A stretch of DNA of 6,050 nt from JAABSQ01 sp041642315 (GTDB lineage Bacteria; Desulfobacterota; Desulfobacteria; Desulfobacterales; Desulfococcaceae). The stretch lies in assembly GCA_041642315.1 (NCBI GenBank), contig JBEPWQ010000245.1, positions 1 through 6,050 on the forward strand, read 5' to 3'. The position numbers and the translations under genes were made by a program. Positions 1 through 5,047 of this stretch are shown one piece after another; positions within the stretch are counted from its first letter, which is position 1; the number at the start of each line of letters is the position of its first letter. The notes below the pieces were generated by a model, which saw only the letters and a list, made by a program, of their open reading frames with translations, ran no database searches and was not told the origin of the DNA.

Positions 1-1061
1 TTGTGCTTGGAATCTCGCATATCGATGAAATCAATGACGATCAGGCCTCCCAGGTCCCGAAGGCGAAGCTGCCGGGCGATCTCCTCGGCCGCCTCGAGGT
101 TGGTGGAAAAGGCGGTCTGCTCCACGGAGCGTTTCTGAGTGCTTTTGCCGGAGTTGACATCGATGGCCACCAGTGCTTCGGTCTGTTCTATTACGATGGA
201 ACCCCCGGATTTGAGTTCCACTCGGCTCTCGAAAATGGAAGAGATCTGGGCCTCCAGCTCATACTTGGTAAAGATCGGCTTGGGACCTTTGTAGTGTTTG
301 ACGATGCGGGTATCTTTGGGGGAGATGATGTTGATGAAATCCTTCACCTCATGGCAGACTGTCTCATCGTCGATGAGGATCTCTTTGATCTCGGGGGTAT
401 AATAATCACGGATGATTCGCAGCACCAGACTGCGTTCTTTGTAAAGCAGGGCCGGGGCGGTCTCCCCGATTCCTTTTTTATTGATGTTCTTCCAGAGACG
501 CAGCAGATATTGAACATCCTTGGCCAGCTGGGTCTTGGTGCAGTTGGCCCCGGCGGTGCGGACGATCAGGCCGAAGCCCTCGGGGATTTTGATTTTATTG
601 ATGAGATCTTTCAGCCGCTGCCGTTCTTCCTCGGTTTCGATTTTTCGGGAGATGCCGCGGTTTTTGGACCCCGGCATCAACACCACATACCGGCCCGGCA
701 GGGAAATGAAAGTGGTGAGCATGGCCCCTTTTTTCAGAATCGGGTCTTTGGTGACCTGGACCAGAAGTTCCTGGCCCCGTTTGACCAGGTTTTTGATGTT
801 GTGGTCCCCGGAGAGGTTGTCCAGATAATAATCCTGGTGGATTTCATGTTTCTGCAGAAATCCGTGGCGTTCTCCACCGAAATCGACAAACACCGACTGA
901 AGACCGGGTTCGACCCGGGTGATGACCCCTTTATAAATATTACCGTGGATGATCTCTTTTGCGGCGCTTTCAATGTGGAATTCTTCCAGTTTGGAATCTC
1001 TGACTTTCGCGATCCGGGATTCCTCGGGATCAGCTGCGTTGATGAGAATTTTACTTGTCAT
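1..1061 (-). CDS. rng: Ribonuclease E/G family protein (3' end cut by window edge)
   Basis: This is an endoribonuclease of the RNase E/G family, which processes rRNA precursors and starts mRNA decay in the cytoplasm. The minus strand reads without a stop from ATG at 1061 to the window edge, giving 353 residues. The N-terminal part has S1-like RNA-binding sequence (IHGNIYKGVITRVEPGLQ, then VFVDFGGERHGFL). The catalytic DNase I-like region is present with both Mg-binding aspartates of the family, in AIDVNSGK and in IDFIDM, flanking the hallmark NLEAAEEIARQLRLRDLGG. The Zn-link cysteines (CPxC) and C-terminus lie beyond the edge, so RNase G-type (short) and RNase E-type (with a long scaffold tail) cannot be separated; rng is used as the usual label outside enterobacteria. 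It is transcribed divergently from the helicase. Family assignment is very secure; the start is supported by the conserved N-terminus. Confidence 0.95.
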   Translation of the reverse strand, partial: MTSKILINAADPEESRIAKVRDSKLEEFHIESAAKEIIHGNIYKGVITRVEPGLQSVFVDFGGERHGFLQKHEIHQDYYLDNLSGDHNIKNLVKRGQELLVQVTKDPILKKGAMLTTFISLPGRYVVLMPGSKNRGISRKIETEEERQRLKDLINKIKIPEGFGLIVRTAGANCTKTQLAKDVQYLLRLWKNINKKGIGETAPALLYKERSLVLRIIRDYYTPEIKEILIDDETVCHEVKDFINIISPKDTRIVKHYKGPKPIFTKYELEAQISSIFESRVELKSGGSIVIEQTEALVAIDVNSGKSTQKRSVEQTAFSTNLEAAEEIARQLRLRDLGGLIVIDFIDMRDSKH

Positions 1062-1078
1062 ATGAATGTGTCTATCAT

Positions 1079-1085
1079 CTCCTCC
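1079..1085 (-). promoter_or_regulatory. Purine-rich ribosome-binding site of the RNase gene, unusually distant
   Basis: The minus strand reads GGAGGAG here, the only strong Shine-Dalgarno match near the RNase start. It ends 17 bases before ATG 1061, well beyond the usual 5-10. A six-codon frame (ATG ATA GAC ACA TTC ATA TGA) starts two bases after it and its TGA overlaps the RNase ATG. A non-standard ATT start in frame at 1067 would shorten the gap to 11. Which arrangement is used cannot be told from the sequence. Confidence 0.45.
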
Positions 1086-1154
1086 GCATTTTCTTTCGGG
1101 TTCGGGTCATGTTGTCAGCAAGGCCGGGCATTGAGAAAACCGGTATTCGGTTGT

Positions 1155-1182
1155 ATATTATCCGTACCCTATCGATTCCCAA
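1155..1182 (-). promoter_or_regulatory. Candidate sigma70 promoter for the RNase gene
   Basis: On the minus strand a TTGGGA hexamer (1182-1177) is followed after 16 bases by TAATAT (1160-1155); each matches the consensus at four of six positions. It lies about 95 bases upstream of the RNase start. Just downstream, around the expected transcription start, is a small inverted repeat (AACCG at 1138-1142 and CGGTT at 1148-1152) that could be an operator or a 5' hairpin. The match is modest, so this is a candidate only. Confidence 0.35.
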
Positions 1183-1223
1183 GGAAGCTGGTCAACGGTT
1201 CGAATGCACCTGAACAATCACGC

Positions 1224-1301
1224 TAAGCAATTGTTTTAGGACTGTTTTATGCTTGAATAAGCAATTGTGGGATACAAGTCAAACGATTTCTGCTTGCAAT
1301 T
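1224..1301. repeat. Phased short repeats TAAGCAATTGT / GCAATT in the divergent intergenic region
   Basis: The 11-mer TAAGCAATTGT occurs exactly at 1224-1234 and 1258-1268, and its core GCAATT recurs at 1296-1301. The cores start at 1227, 1261 and 1296, so they are 34 and 35 bases apart, close to three to three and a half helical turns. Each full copy contains the palindrome CAATTG. They sit between the divergent RNase and helicase genes in AT-rich sequence. This could be a regulator's binding array or chance in AT-rich DNA. The rest of 1062-1349 shows no gene, and no convincing plus-strand promoter was found. Confidence 0.4.
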
Positions 1302-1349
1302 ACGCATTTTAACCCTGTTCCGAACCCCGAAAAGAAGTGGAATTATAGT

Positions 1350-2744
1350 TTGAAGATAACCATCCGGAACCACTTGTCACTTGAAAACATCCCGTCGGAG
1401 CTGGAGGCGATCCTGAGAAAACAGATGCGGTTCCCCAACCCAAAGTGGCAGGAGAATGAGCGTCTGGGCCGATGGAACAAGGGAACGCCTGAATATCTCT
1501 CTTTTTTTGAAAAAACCCGAACCGGACGGATTCTTCTTCCCAGGGGGTATTTGCGCCGGCTGATCCTCTTGTGCCGGAGCATGAGCATCCCCCATGAACT
1601 CGAAGATCTTCGTCGGACCCTACCCGGCCTCGATTTCCGTTTCTCGGGCAAGCTCAAACTCTTTCAGCGGGAAGCGGCCGATCGCATGCTTGCCAAGGAG
1701 TTCGGCACCCTGAGCGCCCCCACCGGCTCCGGAAAAACGGTGATCGCCCTGTACATGATCGCCCGGCGCCGCCAGCCCGCCCTGGTGGTGGTCCATACCC
1801 GGGATCTGGCCTTTCAGTGGATGGAACGGATCAGAGAGTTTCTATCCATTCCGGAATCGTCGGTGGGCCTGATCGGCGGAGGAGAAAAGCGGGTGGGCCG
1901 AGAGATTACGGTGGCACTGGTCCAGTCTCTCTATAAGTGCGCCGAGGAGACGGCCCCTCACATCGGCTCACTGGTGGTGGACGAGTGCCACCGGGCCCCC
2001 AGCCGAACCTTCACCGAAGCGGTCTCCGCCTTCGACGCCCGGTATATGCTCGGATTGACCGCCACTCCCTGGCGCCGGGACAAACTTTCCCGGCTCATTT
2101 TCTGGCACCTGGGGGATGTCCATTATGAGATTGAAAAATCCCCCTTGATCAAGGCGGGGCATATCCTGGAAGCGGATGTGGTGATTCGGGAGACCGCCTT
2201 TTCCCCCTTTCATGATCCGGTCCGGGAGTATCCCAAAATGCTCTCGGAACTGACCGCCGACGACGACCGGAATCACCTGATCGCGGTGGACGTGGCCCGG
2301 GAGGCTGGCCGTGGGGTGTGCCTGGTGCTCTCGGACCGCAAAAAGCATTGCGAAACCCTCCATTCCCTGCTTCGGTTCAAACACCATATCCGGGCGGAGC
2401 TGCTCACCGGTGATCTCCCCCTTGCCCGACGCAGAAAGGTAATCGATCGAATCAACCAAGGAGAGGCCGATGTCGTGGTGGCTACCGGGCAGCTTATCGG
2501 GGAAGGCTTCGACTGCCGTAATCTGACCACCCTGTTTATCGCCACGCCGGTCCGGTTCACCGGTCGAATTTTGCAGTATCTTGGCCGAATTCTTCGGCCG
2601 GCCCCGGGAAAGACCCGTGCCAAAGTCTACGACTATGTCGATGTCAAAGTGGGGCCGCTCATGGCGGCCGCGCGCAACCGGCAGTGGGTCTATCGATCTC
2701 AGAACAAGCCCTCGAAATTGCAGGATTCACCACCGCCCTCCTGA
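1350..2744 (+). CDS. Superfamily 2 DEAD/DEAH-box (XPB/SSL2-like) helicase
   Basis: This is an ATP-dependent nucleic-acid translocase or helicase, 464 residues, of the SSL2/XPB-like group. Motifs in order: Walker A APTGSGKT (123-130), Ia around VVVHTRDLAFQW (146-157), DECH box (211-214), motif III GLTATPWR (235-242), motif V around VVVATGQLIGEGFDC (375-389) and motif VI QYLGRILRP with the arginine finger (409-417). Both RecA-like lobes are complete. Residues 1-95 form an extra N-terminal module (NPKW near 30, LPRG at 63-66) that resembles, from memory, the segment before the helicase in TOTE-type conflict proteins; no nuclease or primase is attached. The start is TTG at 1350, with weak GAAGTGG nine bases upstream; no ATG or GTG lies close upstream in frame, and the next Met (26) would cut the module. 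The substrate is unknown; DNA repair is possible. It stands alone, divergent from the RNase, and shows no truncation. Confidence 0.9.
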   Translation: MKITIRNHLSLENIPSELEAILRKQMRFPNPKWQENERLGRWNKGTPEYLSFFEKTRTGRILLPRGYLRRLILLCRSMSIPHELEDLRRTLPGLDFRFSGKLKLFQREAADRMLAKEFGTLSAPTGSGKTVIALYMIARRRQPALVVVHTRDLAFQWMERIREFLSIPESSVGLIGGGEKRVGREITVALVQSLYKCAEETAPHIGSLVVDECHRAPSRTFTEAVSAFDARYMLGLTATPWRRDKLSRLIFWHLGDVHYEIEKSPLIKAGHILEADVVIRETAFSPFHDPVREYPKMLSELTADDDRNHLIAVDVAREAGRGVCLVLSDRKKHCETLHSLLRFKHHIRAELLTGDLPLARRRKVIDRINQGEADVVVATGQLIGEGFDCRNLTTLFIATPVRFTGRILQYLGRILRPAPGKTRAKVYDYVDVKVGPLMAAARNRQWVYRSQNKPSKLQDSPPPS

Positions 2745-2782
2745 GCCCCTCTCCGATTTCGTAAACGATCCTGCCGGGCCTC

Positions 2783-2812
2783 ATTATACATCATCATACT
2801 TTGAATCTTCAA
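2783..2812 (-). promoter_or_regulatory. Candidate leftward promoter antisense to the helicase end
   Basis: The minus strand has a perfect TATAAT (2788-2783) preceded after 18 bases by TTGAAG (2812-2807, four of six). The TTGAAG is part of a six-base inverted repeat, TTTGAA-TC-TTCAAA (2800-2813). Transcription would run leftwards into the helicase 3' end, where no minus-strand gene is credible. It may make an antisense RNA, or be a chance match in AT-rich DNA. The 10-mer containing the TATAAT recurs exactly in the next intergenic region. Confidence 0.3.
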
Positions 2813-2824
2813 AAGAGGATGAAT

Positions 2825-2870
2825 TTGTTTTAGAAAGTTGACCCCTTTATAAAGATTTGGTAGGGTCGAC
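2825..2870 (+). promoter_or_regulatory. Candidate promoter with overlapping operator-like inverted repeat, upstream of the nitroreductase
   Basis: TTGTTT (2825-2830) is followed after 18 bases by TATAAA (2849-2854), a fair sigma70 pattern with a weak -35. The -10 lies inside a perfect 10-bp palindrome CTTTATAAAG (2845-2854). Flanking it are inverted arms GTTGACCC (2837-2844) and GGGTCGAC (2863-2870), seven of eight paired, 18 bases apart. A repressor bound there would cover the -10. An alternative reading is TTGACC (2838-2843) as the -35 with TAGGGT 17 bases on, which is a poorer -10. The transcript would have a leader of roughly 140 bases before the nitroreductase. Confidence 0.4.
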
Positions 2871-2937
2871 GAAAATCCTCCAACCGCTGCTTCGAGAGGG
2901 CCCCAGATAAATCACGAATGTGCGGGTCTGCACGGGT

Positions 2938-2949
2938 CCGGTGCACCGG
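2938..2949. repeat. Perfect 12-bp palindrome in the nitroreductase leader
   Basis: CCGGTGCACCGG is a perfect 12-base palindrome 50 bases before the ATG at 3000. As DNA it could be a dimeric regulator's site; as RNA it would give only a four-pair stem with a tight loop. A related CGGGTCTGCAC lies just upstream (2923-2933), so the GGTC...TGCAC pattern occurs twice. No known riboswitch pattern was recognised in 2871-2999. Confidence 0.4.
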
Positions 2950-2999
2950 TCGCCGGAGGGAGAAACGGGGCAGAGCAGGAAACAGCCGAAAGCGTACCT

Positions 3000-3713
3000 A
3001 TGAAAACGGTTGATAGAAAACAGATCAAACCGCTGGTTCGGACCATCCTCTGGTTGGCCGTTTTTCAGCTTTGGTCGGTCTATTTTTACCAGATGGGGAG
3101 GTGTACATCCATGCCCGGTATGACAGAACTTCCGGAACCGAGCTTCGACAGCGAAATTTCCGTGGAAACGGTCCTGCAACAGAGACGGTCGGTTCGTAAT
3201 TACACGGACCAAGGCCTGAGCATGAAACAACTGGGGCAGATTCTCTGGGCCGCCCAGGGAATGAACAGTGCCAAAGGGTATCGAACCGCGCCTTCGGCCG
3301 GGGCTCTATACCCGCTGGAGATCTACCTGGTGGCGGGAAACGTATCGGGTTTAGAGCCCGGCATCTATCGATACCTGCCCACCAAGCATGCGGTCTCCCG
3401 GGTGGCGAAGGGGGACAAGCGGACCCAGCTTTCCCAGGCGGCCCTGGGCCAGTCTCCTGTCCGGAAAGCGCCCGCGGTGCTGGCGTTTTGCGCCGTCTAC
3501 GGTCGAGTGACCGGCAAGTACGGCCAGCGGGGGATTATGTATGTACATATGGAAGCCGGGCACGCGGCCCAGAATGTCTATCTCCAGTCAGAGGCCCTTG
3601 GACTCGGAACCGTCTCCATCGGCGCCTTTCAAGACGAAGAGGTCAAGGCGGTTCTCAACAACGACATCGAAGAACAGCCGCTGTATCTGATGCCGGTGGG
3701 AAACCCTCGTTGA
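3000..3713 (+). CDS. SagB/ThcOx-type FMN-dependent nitroreductase-family oxidoreductase
   Basis: This is a flavin (FMN) oxidoreductase of the nitroreductase fold, closest in motifs to the SagB/ThcOx group whose members dehydrogenate azoline rings in peptides; most stand-alone members have no known substrate. Visible marks: RRSVR (62-66, FMN phosphate contact), the group's hallmark RTAPSAGALYPLEIY (95-109), EAGHAAQNVYLQ (185-196) and the C-terminal LMPVGNPR. From the ATG at 3000 it is 237 residues. Residues 1-14 carry five positive charges, followed by a hydrophobic stretch (about 15-32), which looks like a membrane signal-anchor. It has no lipobox because Arg precedes Cys35. That ATG has a poor ribosome site, whereas in-frame ATG 3111 (Met38) has an excellent one and would give a 200-residue soluble enzyme with the full catalytic core. 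No cyclase, protease or precursor peptide of a SagBCD-type cluster is nearby. The fold is secure; start and substrate are not. Confidence 0.88.
   Translation: MKTVDRKQIKPLVRTILWLAVFQLWSVYFYQMGRCTSMPGMTELPEPSFDSEISVETVLQQRRSVRNYTDQGLSMKQLGQILWAAQGMNSAKGYRTAPSAGALYPLEIYLVAGNVSGLEPGIYRYLPTKHAVSRVAKGDKRTQLSQAALGQSPVRKAPAVLAFCAVYGRVTGKYGQRGIMYVHMEAGHAAQNVYLQSEALGLGTVSIGAFQDEEVKAVLNNDIEEQPLYLMPVGNPR
3095..3101 (+). promoter_or_regulatory. Strong internal ribosome-binding site pointing to an alternative nitroreductase start
   Basis: GGGGAGG lies nine bases before the in-frame ATG at 3111, a near-ideal arrangement and clearly better than anything before ATG 3000. It lies within the coding sequence of the longer form, just after the hydrophobic segment. 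Either the true start is 3111, or the gene makes two forms: a membrane-anchored 237-residue one and a soluble 200-residue one. Confidence 0.55.
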
Positions 3714-3732
3714 TATCTCCTCGTCGATATCA
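3711..3732. terminator. Inverted repeat at the nitroreductase stop, possible weak terminator
   Basis: TGATATC (3711-3717, including the TGA stop) and GATATCA (3726-3732) form a seven-pair stem with an eight-base loop. No T-run follows and the stem is AT-rich, so an intrinsic terminator is doubtful. It may instead protect the transcript's 3' end or be a DNA-binding dyad, since each arm contains the palindrome GATATC. Confidence 0.3.
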
Positions 3733-3763
3733 TGGATGTTACCCATCTGAAACGGAAGCAGCG

Positions 3764-3802
3764 TATGCCCTACCTGAGTCTGGAAACCAATAAAGAACTG
3801 AC
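3764..3802 (+). pseudogene. Possible 5' remnant of a MIF-type tautomerase gene
   Basis: The frame from ATG 3764 begins MPYLSLETNKELT, which closely resembles the start of bacterial MIF/4-oxalocrotonate tautomerase-type proteins, where the proline after Met is the catalytic base. GGAAG sits five bases before the ATG, as for a real gene. After about 13 residues the frame loses all resemblance and runs on to 3953, overlapping the next start. MIF-type proteins are about 115 residues, and there is no room for one before the sulfurtransferase; the two other forward frames show no continuation. The likely reading is a gene deleted except for its start, but a 13-residue match could be chance. The rest of 3714-3949 holds no intact gene. 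Confidence 0.3.
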
Positions 3803-3830
3803 GCGCGGAGATTACGGTTTCATAATTTGC

Positions 3831-3859
3831 ATTATACATTCCATAACCCCTTCCGTCAG
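3831..3859 (-). promoter_or_regulatory. Strong sigma70-like promoter match on the minus strand
   Basis: On the minus strand CTGACG (3859-3854, four of six) is followed after exactly 17 bases by a perfect TATAAT (3836-3831) with TG immediately before it. This is the best sigma70 match seen in the window. It points leftwards, antisense to the tautomerase-like remnant and the nitroreductase 3' end, where there is no credible minus-strand gene. The surrounding AT-rich island (about 3805-3848, with the dyad ATAAT-TTGC-ATTAT at 3822-3835) is also where a promoter for the rightward sulfur operon would be expected, but no clear rightward match was found. Confidence 0.4.
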
Positions 3860-3881
3860 TAGCGATCCCATGGTATCCTCG

Positions 3882-3915
3882 TCGGCATTATTGTCTCGCC
3901 GATCACCGGCCGGCG
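3882..3915 (+). promoter_or_regulatory. Leader with two mutually exclusive short hairpins before the sulfur operon
   Basis: TCGGC (3882-3886) can pair with GCCGA (3898-3902), while the overlapping CGCCG (3897-3901) can pair with CGGCG (3911-3915). Only one stem can form at a time. The stems are five pairs and no T-run follows. This may be a leader control element 20-50 bases before the ribosome site, or merely GC-rich sequence. Confidence 0.2.
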
Positions 3916-3935
3916 GGAAAATTCTTAACCCATCT

Positions 3936-3940
3936 GGAGG
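3936..3940 (+). promoter_or_regulatory. Ribosome-binding site of the sulfurtransferase gene
   Basis: GGAGG lies nine bases before ATG 3950. It fixes the start at the Met that gives a complete signal peptide. Confidence 0.75.
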
Positions 3941-3949
3941 GCCGAAGGT

Positions 3950-5044
3950 ATGAGCACGAGCAAGGTGGTGCGGTATGCGGTGATCGCCGTCATACTGCTG
4001 CTAGGAGTCTACTGGTCTTTTGCGTCCGCGCAAAAGGAGACCGAGAGCGGTTATCCCAACAAGGCGTTTCTGGCCGGGGCCGACTGGCTGAAGCGGCACA
4101 AAGATGATCCGGGGGTGGTGGTTGTGGATGTCCGCACCGACGCGTATTTCGACGGAGAGGTGATTCCGGGTGCCATTCGACTGCCCTGGTCCGAATTCCG
4201 GTACGACGACACCGCCGACAATCTGGGAGAACTTTTCGTGGGGCCGACCCGGGCCCAGGAAATCCTCGGTCAGCACGGGATCGCCCGCACCGACACCGTG
4301 GTGTTGTACGATTCCGTGAAACGGGACGGCGGCGCCACCGCCGCCTATCTCTTTTGGGTGTTGGATGTGCTGGGTCACTCGGACAAGAAGGTGGTGGACC
4401 GCGGCATTGACAGCTGGATCGATGCGGGCGGAGACCTGGCCCGTGATCCGAAACAGCTCGACCCCATTTTTTATCAGGCCCCCTCCGATGAGATTGACGC
4501 CCGCAAGCTGATCACCGGGGACTTCATCTATAAAAATCTCGGCGATCCCTATTACCGAATCATCGACGTCCGGTCCCCGGCCGAATATCTCGGAGAAAAA
4601 GGAACCAAAGATCTTCACGGCAATCCGCTGAAGCTGGGCCATGTCCCCACCGCCATCAATATCGAGTACAAGCAGAACTGGGTCGATGAAGAATCCAAGG
4701 CCATGAAATCTTACCCCGAACTTCAGGAACTCTATCGGGGGATCGATCCGAACAAGGGGGTGGTGGTCTACTGCGCCTCCGGCCGGCGCAGCTCATTTTC
4801 CTATTTCGTGCTGCGGCTGATGGGGTTCGATGACGTCATCACCTATGAACCTTCCTGGAAAGAATGGGGCAACCCCGCCAATTTCTACCCGGTGGAGACC
4901 ACTGAAAACAAATTGACCGGCGGGGACCTGCCGGGGGCCGGAGGAAAGATGTCCCGATCCGGGGCCGTCCAAAGTTCCGACACCAGGTCTGCACAGACAT
5001 CATCCGGCGCGCCCAAGGGCGGCTATGTATCCTGCGGAGGTTGA
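3950..5044 (+). CDS. Exported two-domain rhodanese-type sulfurtransferase with C-terminal Cys-Gly-Gly
   Basis: This is a thiosulfate- or mercaptopyruvate-type sulfurtransferase that moves sulfane sulfur through a cysteine persulfide; the true donor and acceptor are unknown. The 364 residues start with a signal peptide: basic start, hydrophobic 10-23, and ASA (25-27) before Gln28 as a likely cleavage site. It should therefore act outside the cytoplasmic membrane. Rhodanese domain 1 (about 38-165; VVDVRT at 58-63, GAIRLPW) has Asp121 where a catalytic Cys would be and is the usual structural, inactive copy. Domain 2 (about 180-315; IIDVRSPAEY, HVPTAINI) has the active loop CASGRRSS with Cys275. 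A 50-residue Ser/Gly/Thr-rich tail ends in VSCGG. Cys275 and Cys362 are the only cysteines. It is the first gene of an operon with two YeeE/YedE-type permease genes, and its last codons contain the next gene's ribosome site. That context points to sulfur-compound uptake. Family and export are secure. Confidence 0.93.
   Translation: MSTSKVVRYAVIAVILLLGVYWSFASAQKETESGYPNKAFLAGADWLKRHKDDPGVVVVDVRTDAYFDGEVIPGAIRLPWSEFRYDDTADNLGELFVGPTRAQEILGQHGIARTDTVVLYDSVKRDGGATAAYLFWVLDVLGHSDKKVVDRGIDSWIDAGGDLARDPKQLDPIFYQAPSDEIDARKLITGDFIYKNLGDPYYRIIDVRSPAEYLGEKGTKDLHGNPLKLGHVPTAINIEYKQNWVDEESKAMKSYPELQELYRGIDPNKGVVVYCASGRRSSFSYFVLRLMGFDDVITYEPSWKEWGNPANFYPVETTENKLTGGDLPGAGGKMSRSGAVQSSDTRSAQTSSGAPKGGYVSCGG
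5036..5040 (+). promoter_or_regulatory. Ribosome-binding site of the first permease gene, inside the sulfurtransferase's last codons
   Basis: GGAGG spans the final Gly-Gly codons (GGA GGT) of the sulfurtransferase, two bases before its TGA and seven bases before ATG 5048. A ribosome finishing the first gene exposes or directly supplies this site, so the two are probably translationally coupled. Confidence 0.75.
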
Positions 5045-5047
5045 GAC

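Noticed and set aside
3..1226. A 407-codon open frame on the plus strand
   Set aside because: It lies directly antisense to the RNase E/G gene, whose conserved motifs are read on the minus strand. Its protein has no recognisable domain and its composition is typical of a mirrored frame.
1344..1349. TATAGT as the helicase -10 element
   Set aside because: It touches the TTG start, so the transcript would begin inside the gene, and no -35 is found at a usable distance.
2581..2841. An 86-codon plus-strand frame running past the helicase end
   Set aside because: Most of it overlaps helicase motif VI in another frame; the protruding part has no domain and no ribosome site.
2871..2999. A riboswitch in the nitroreductase leader
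   Set aside because: The GC-rich leader was compared by eye with cobalamin, c-di-GMP, FMN and molybdenum cofactor patterns and no conserved core was recognised.
2847..3230. A 127-codon minus-strand frame covering the nitroreductase leader
   Set aside because: Over half is antisense to the nitroreductase N-terminus, the product has no recognisable domain, and no promoter or ribosome site supports it.
3588..3839. An 83-codon minus-strand frame downstream of the strong minus promoter
   Set aside because: Its ATG overlaps the -10 element itself, upstream of the expected transcript start, and most of it is antisense to the nitroreductase. No domain is recognisable.
4001..4642. A 213-codon minus-strand frame
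   Set aside because: It is antisense to the rhodanese domains of the sulfurtransferase, with no recognisable motif or ribosome site; it is explained by GC-rich codon bias.
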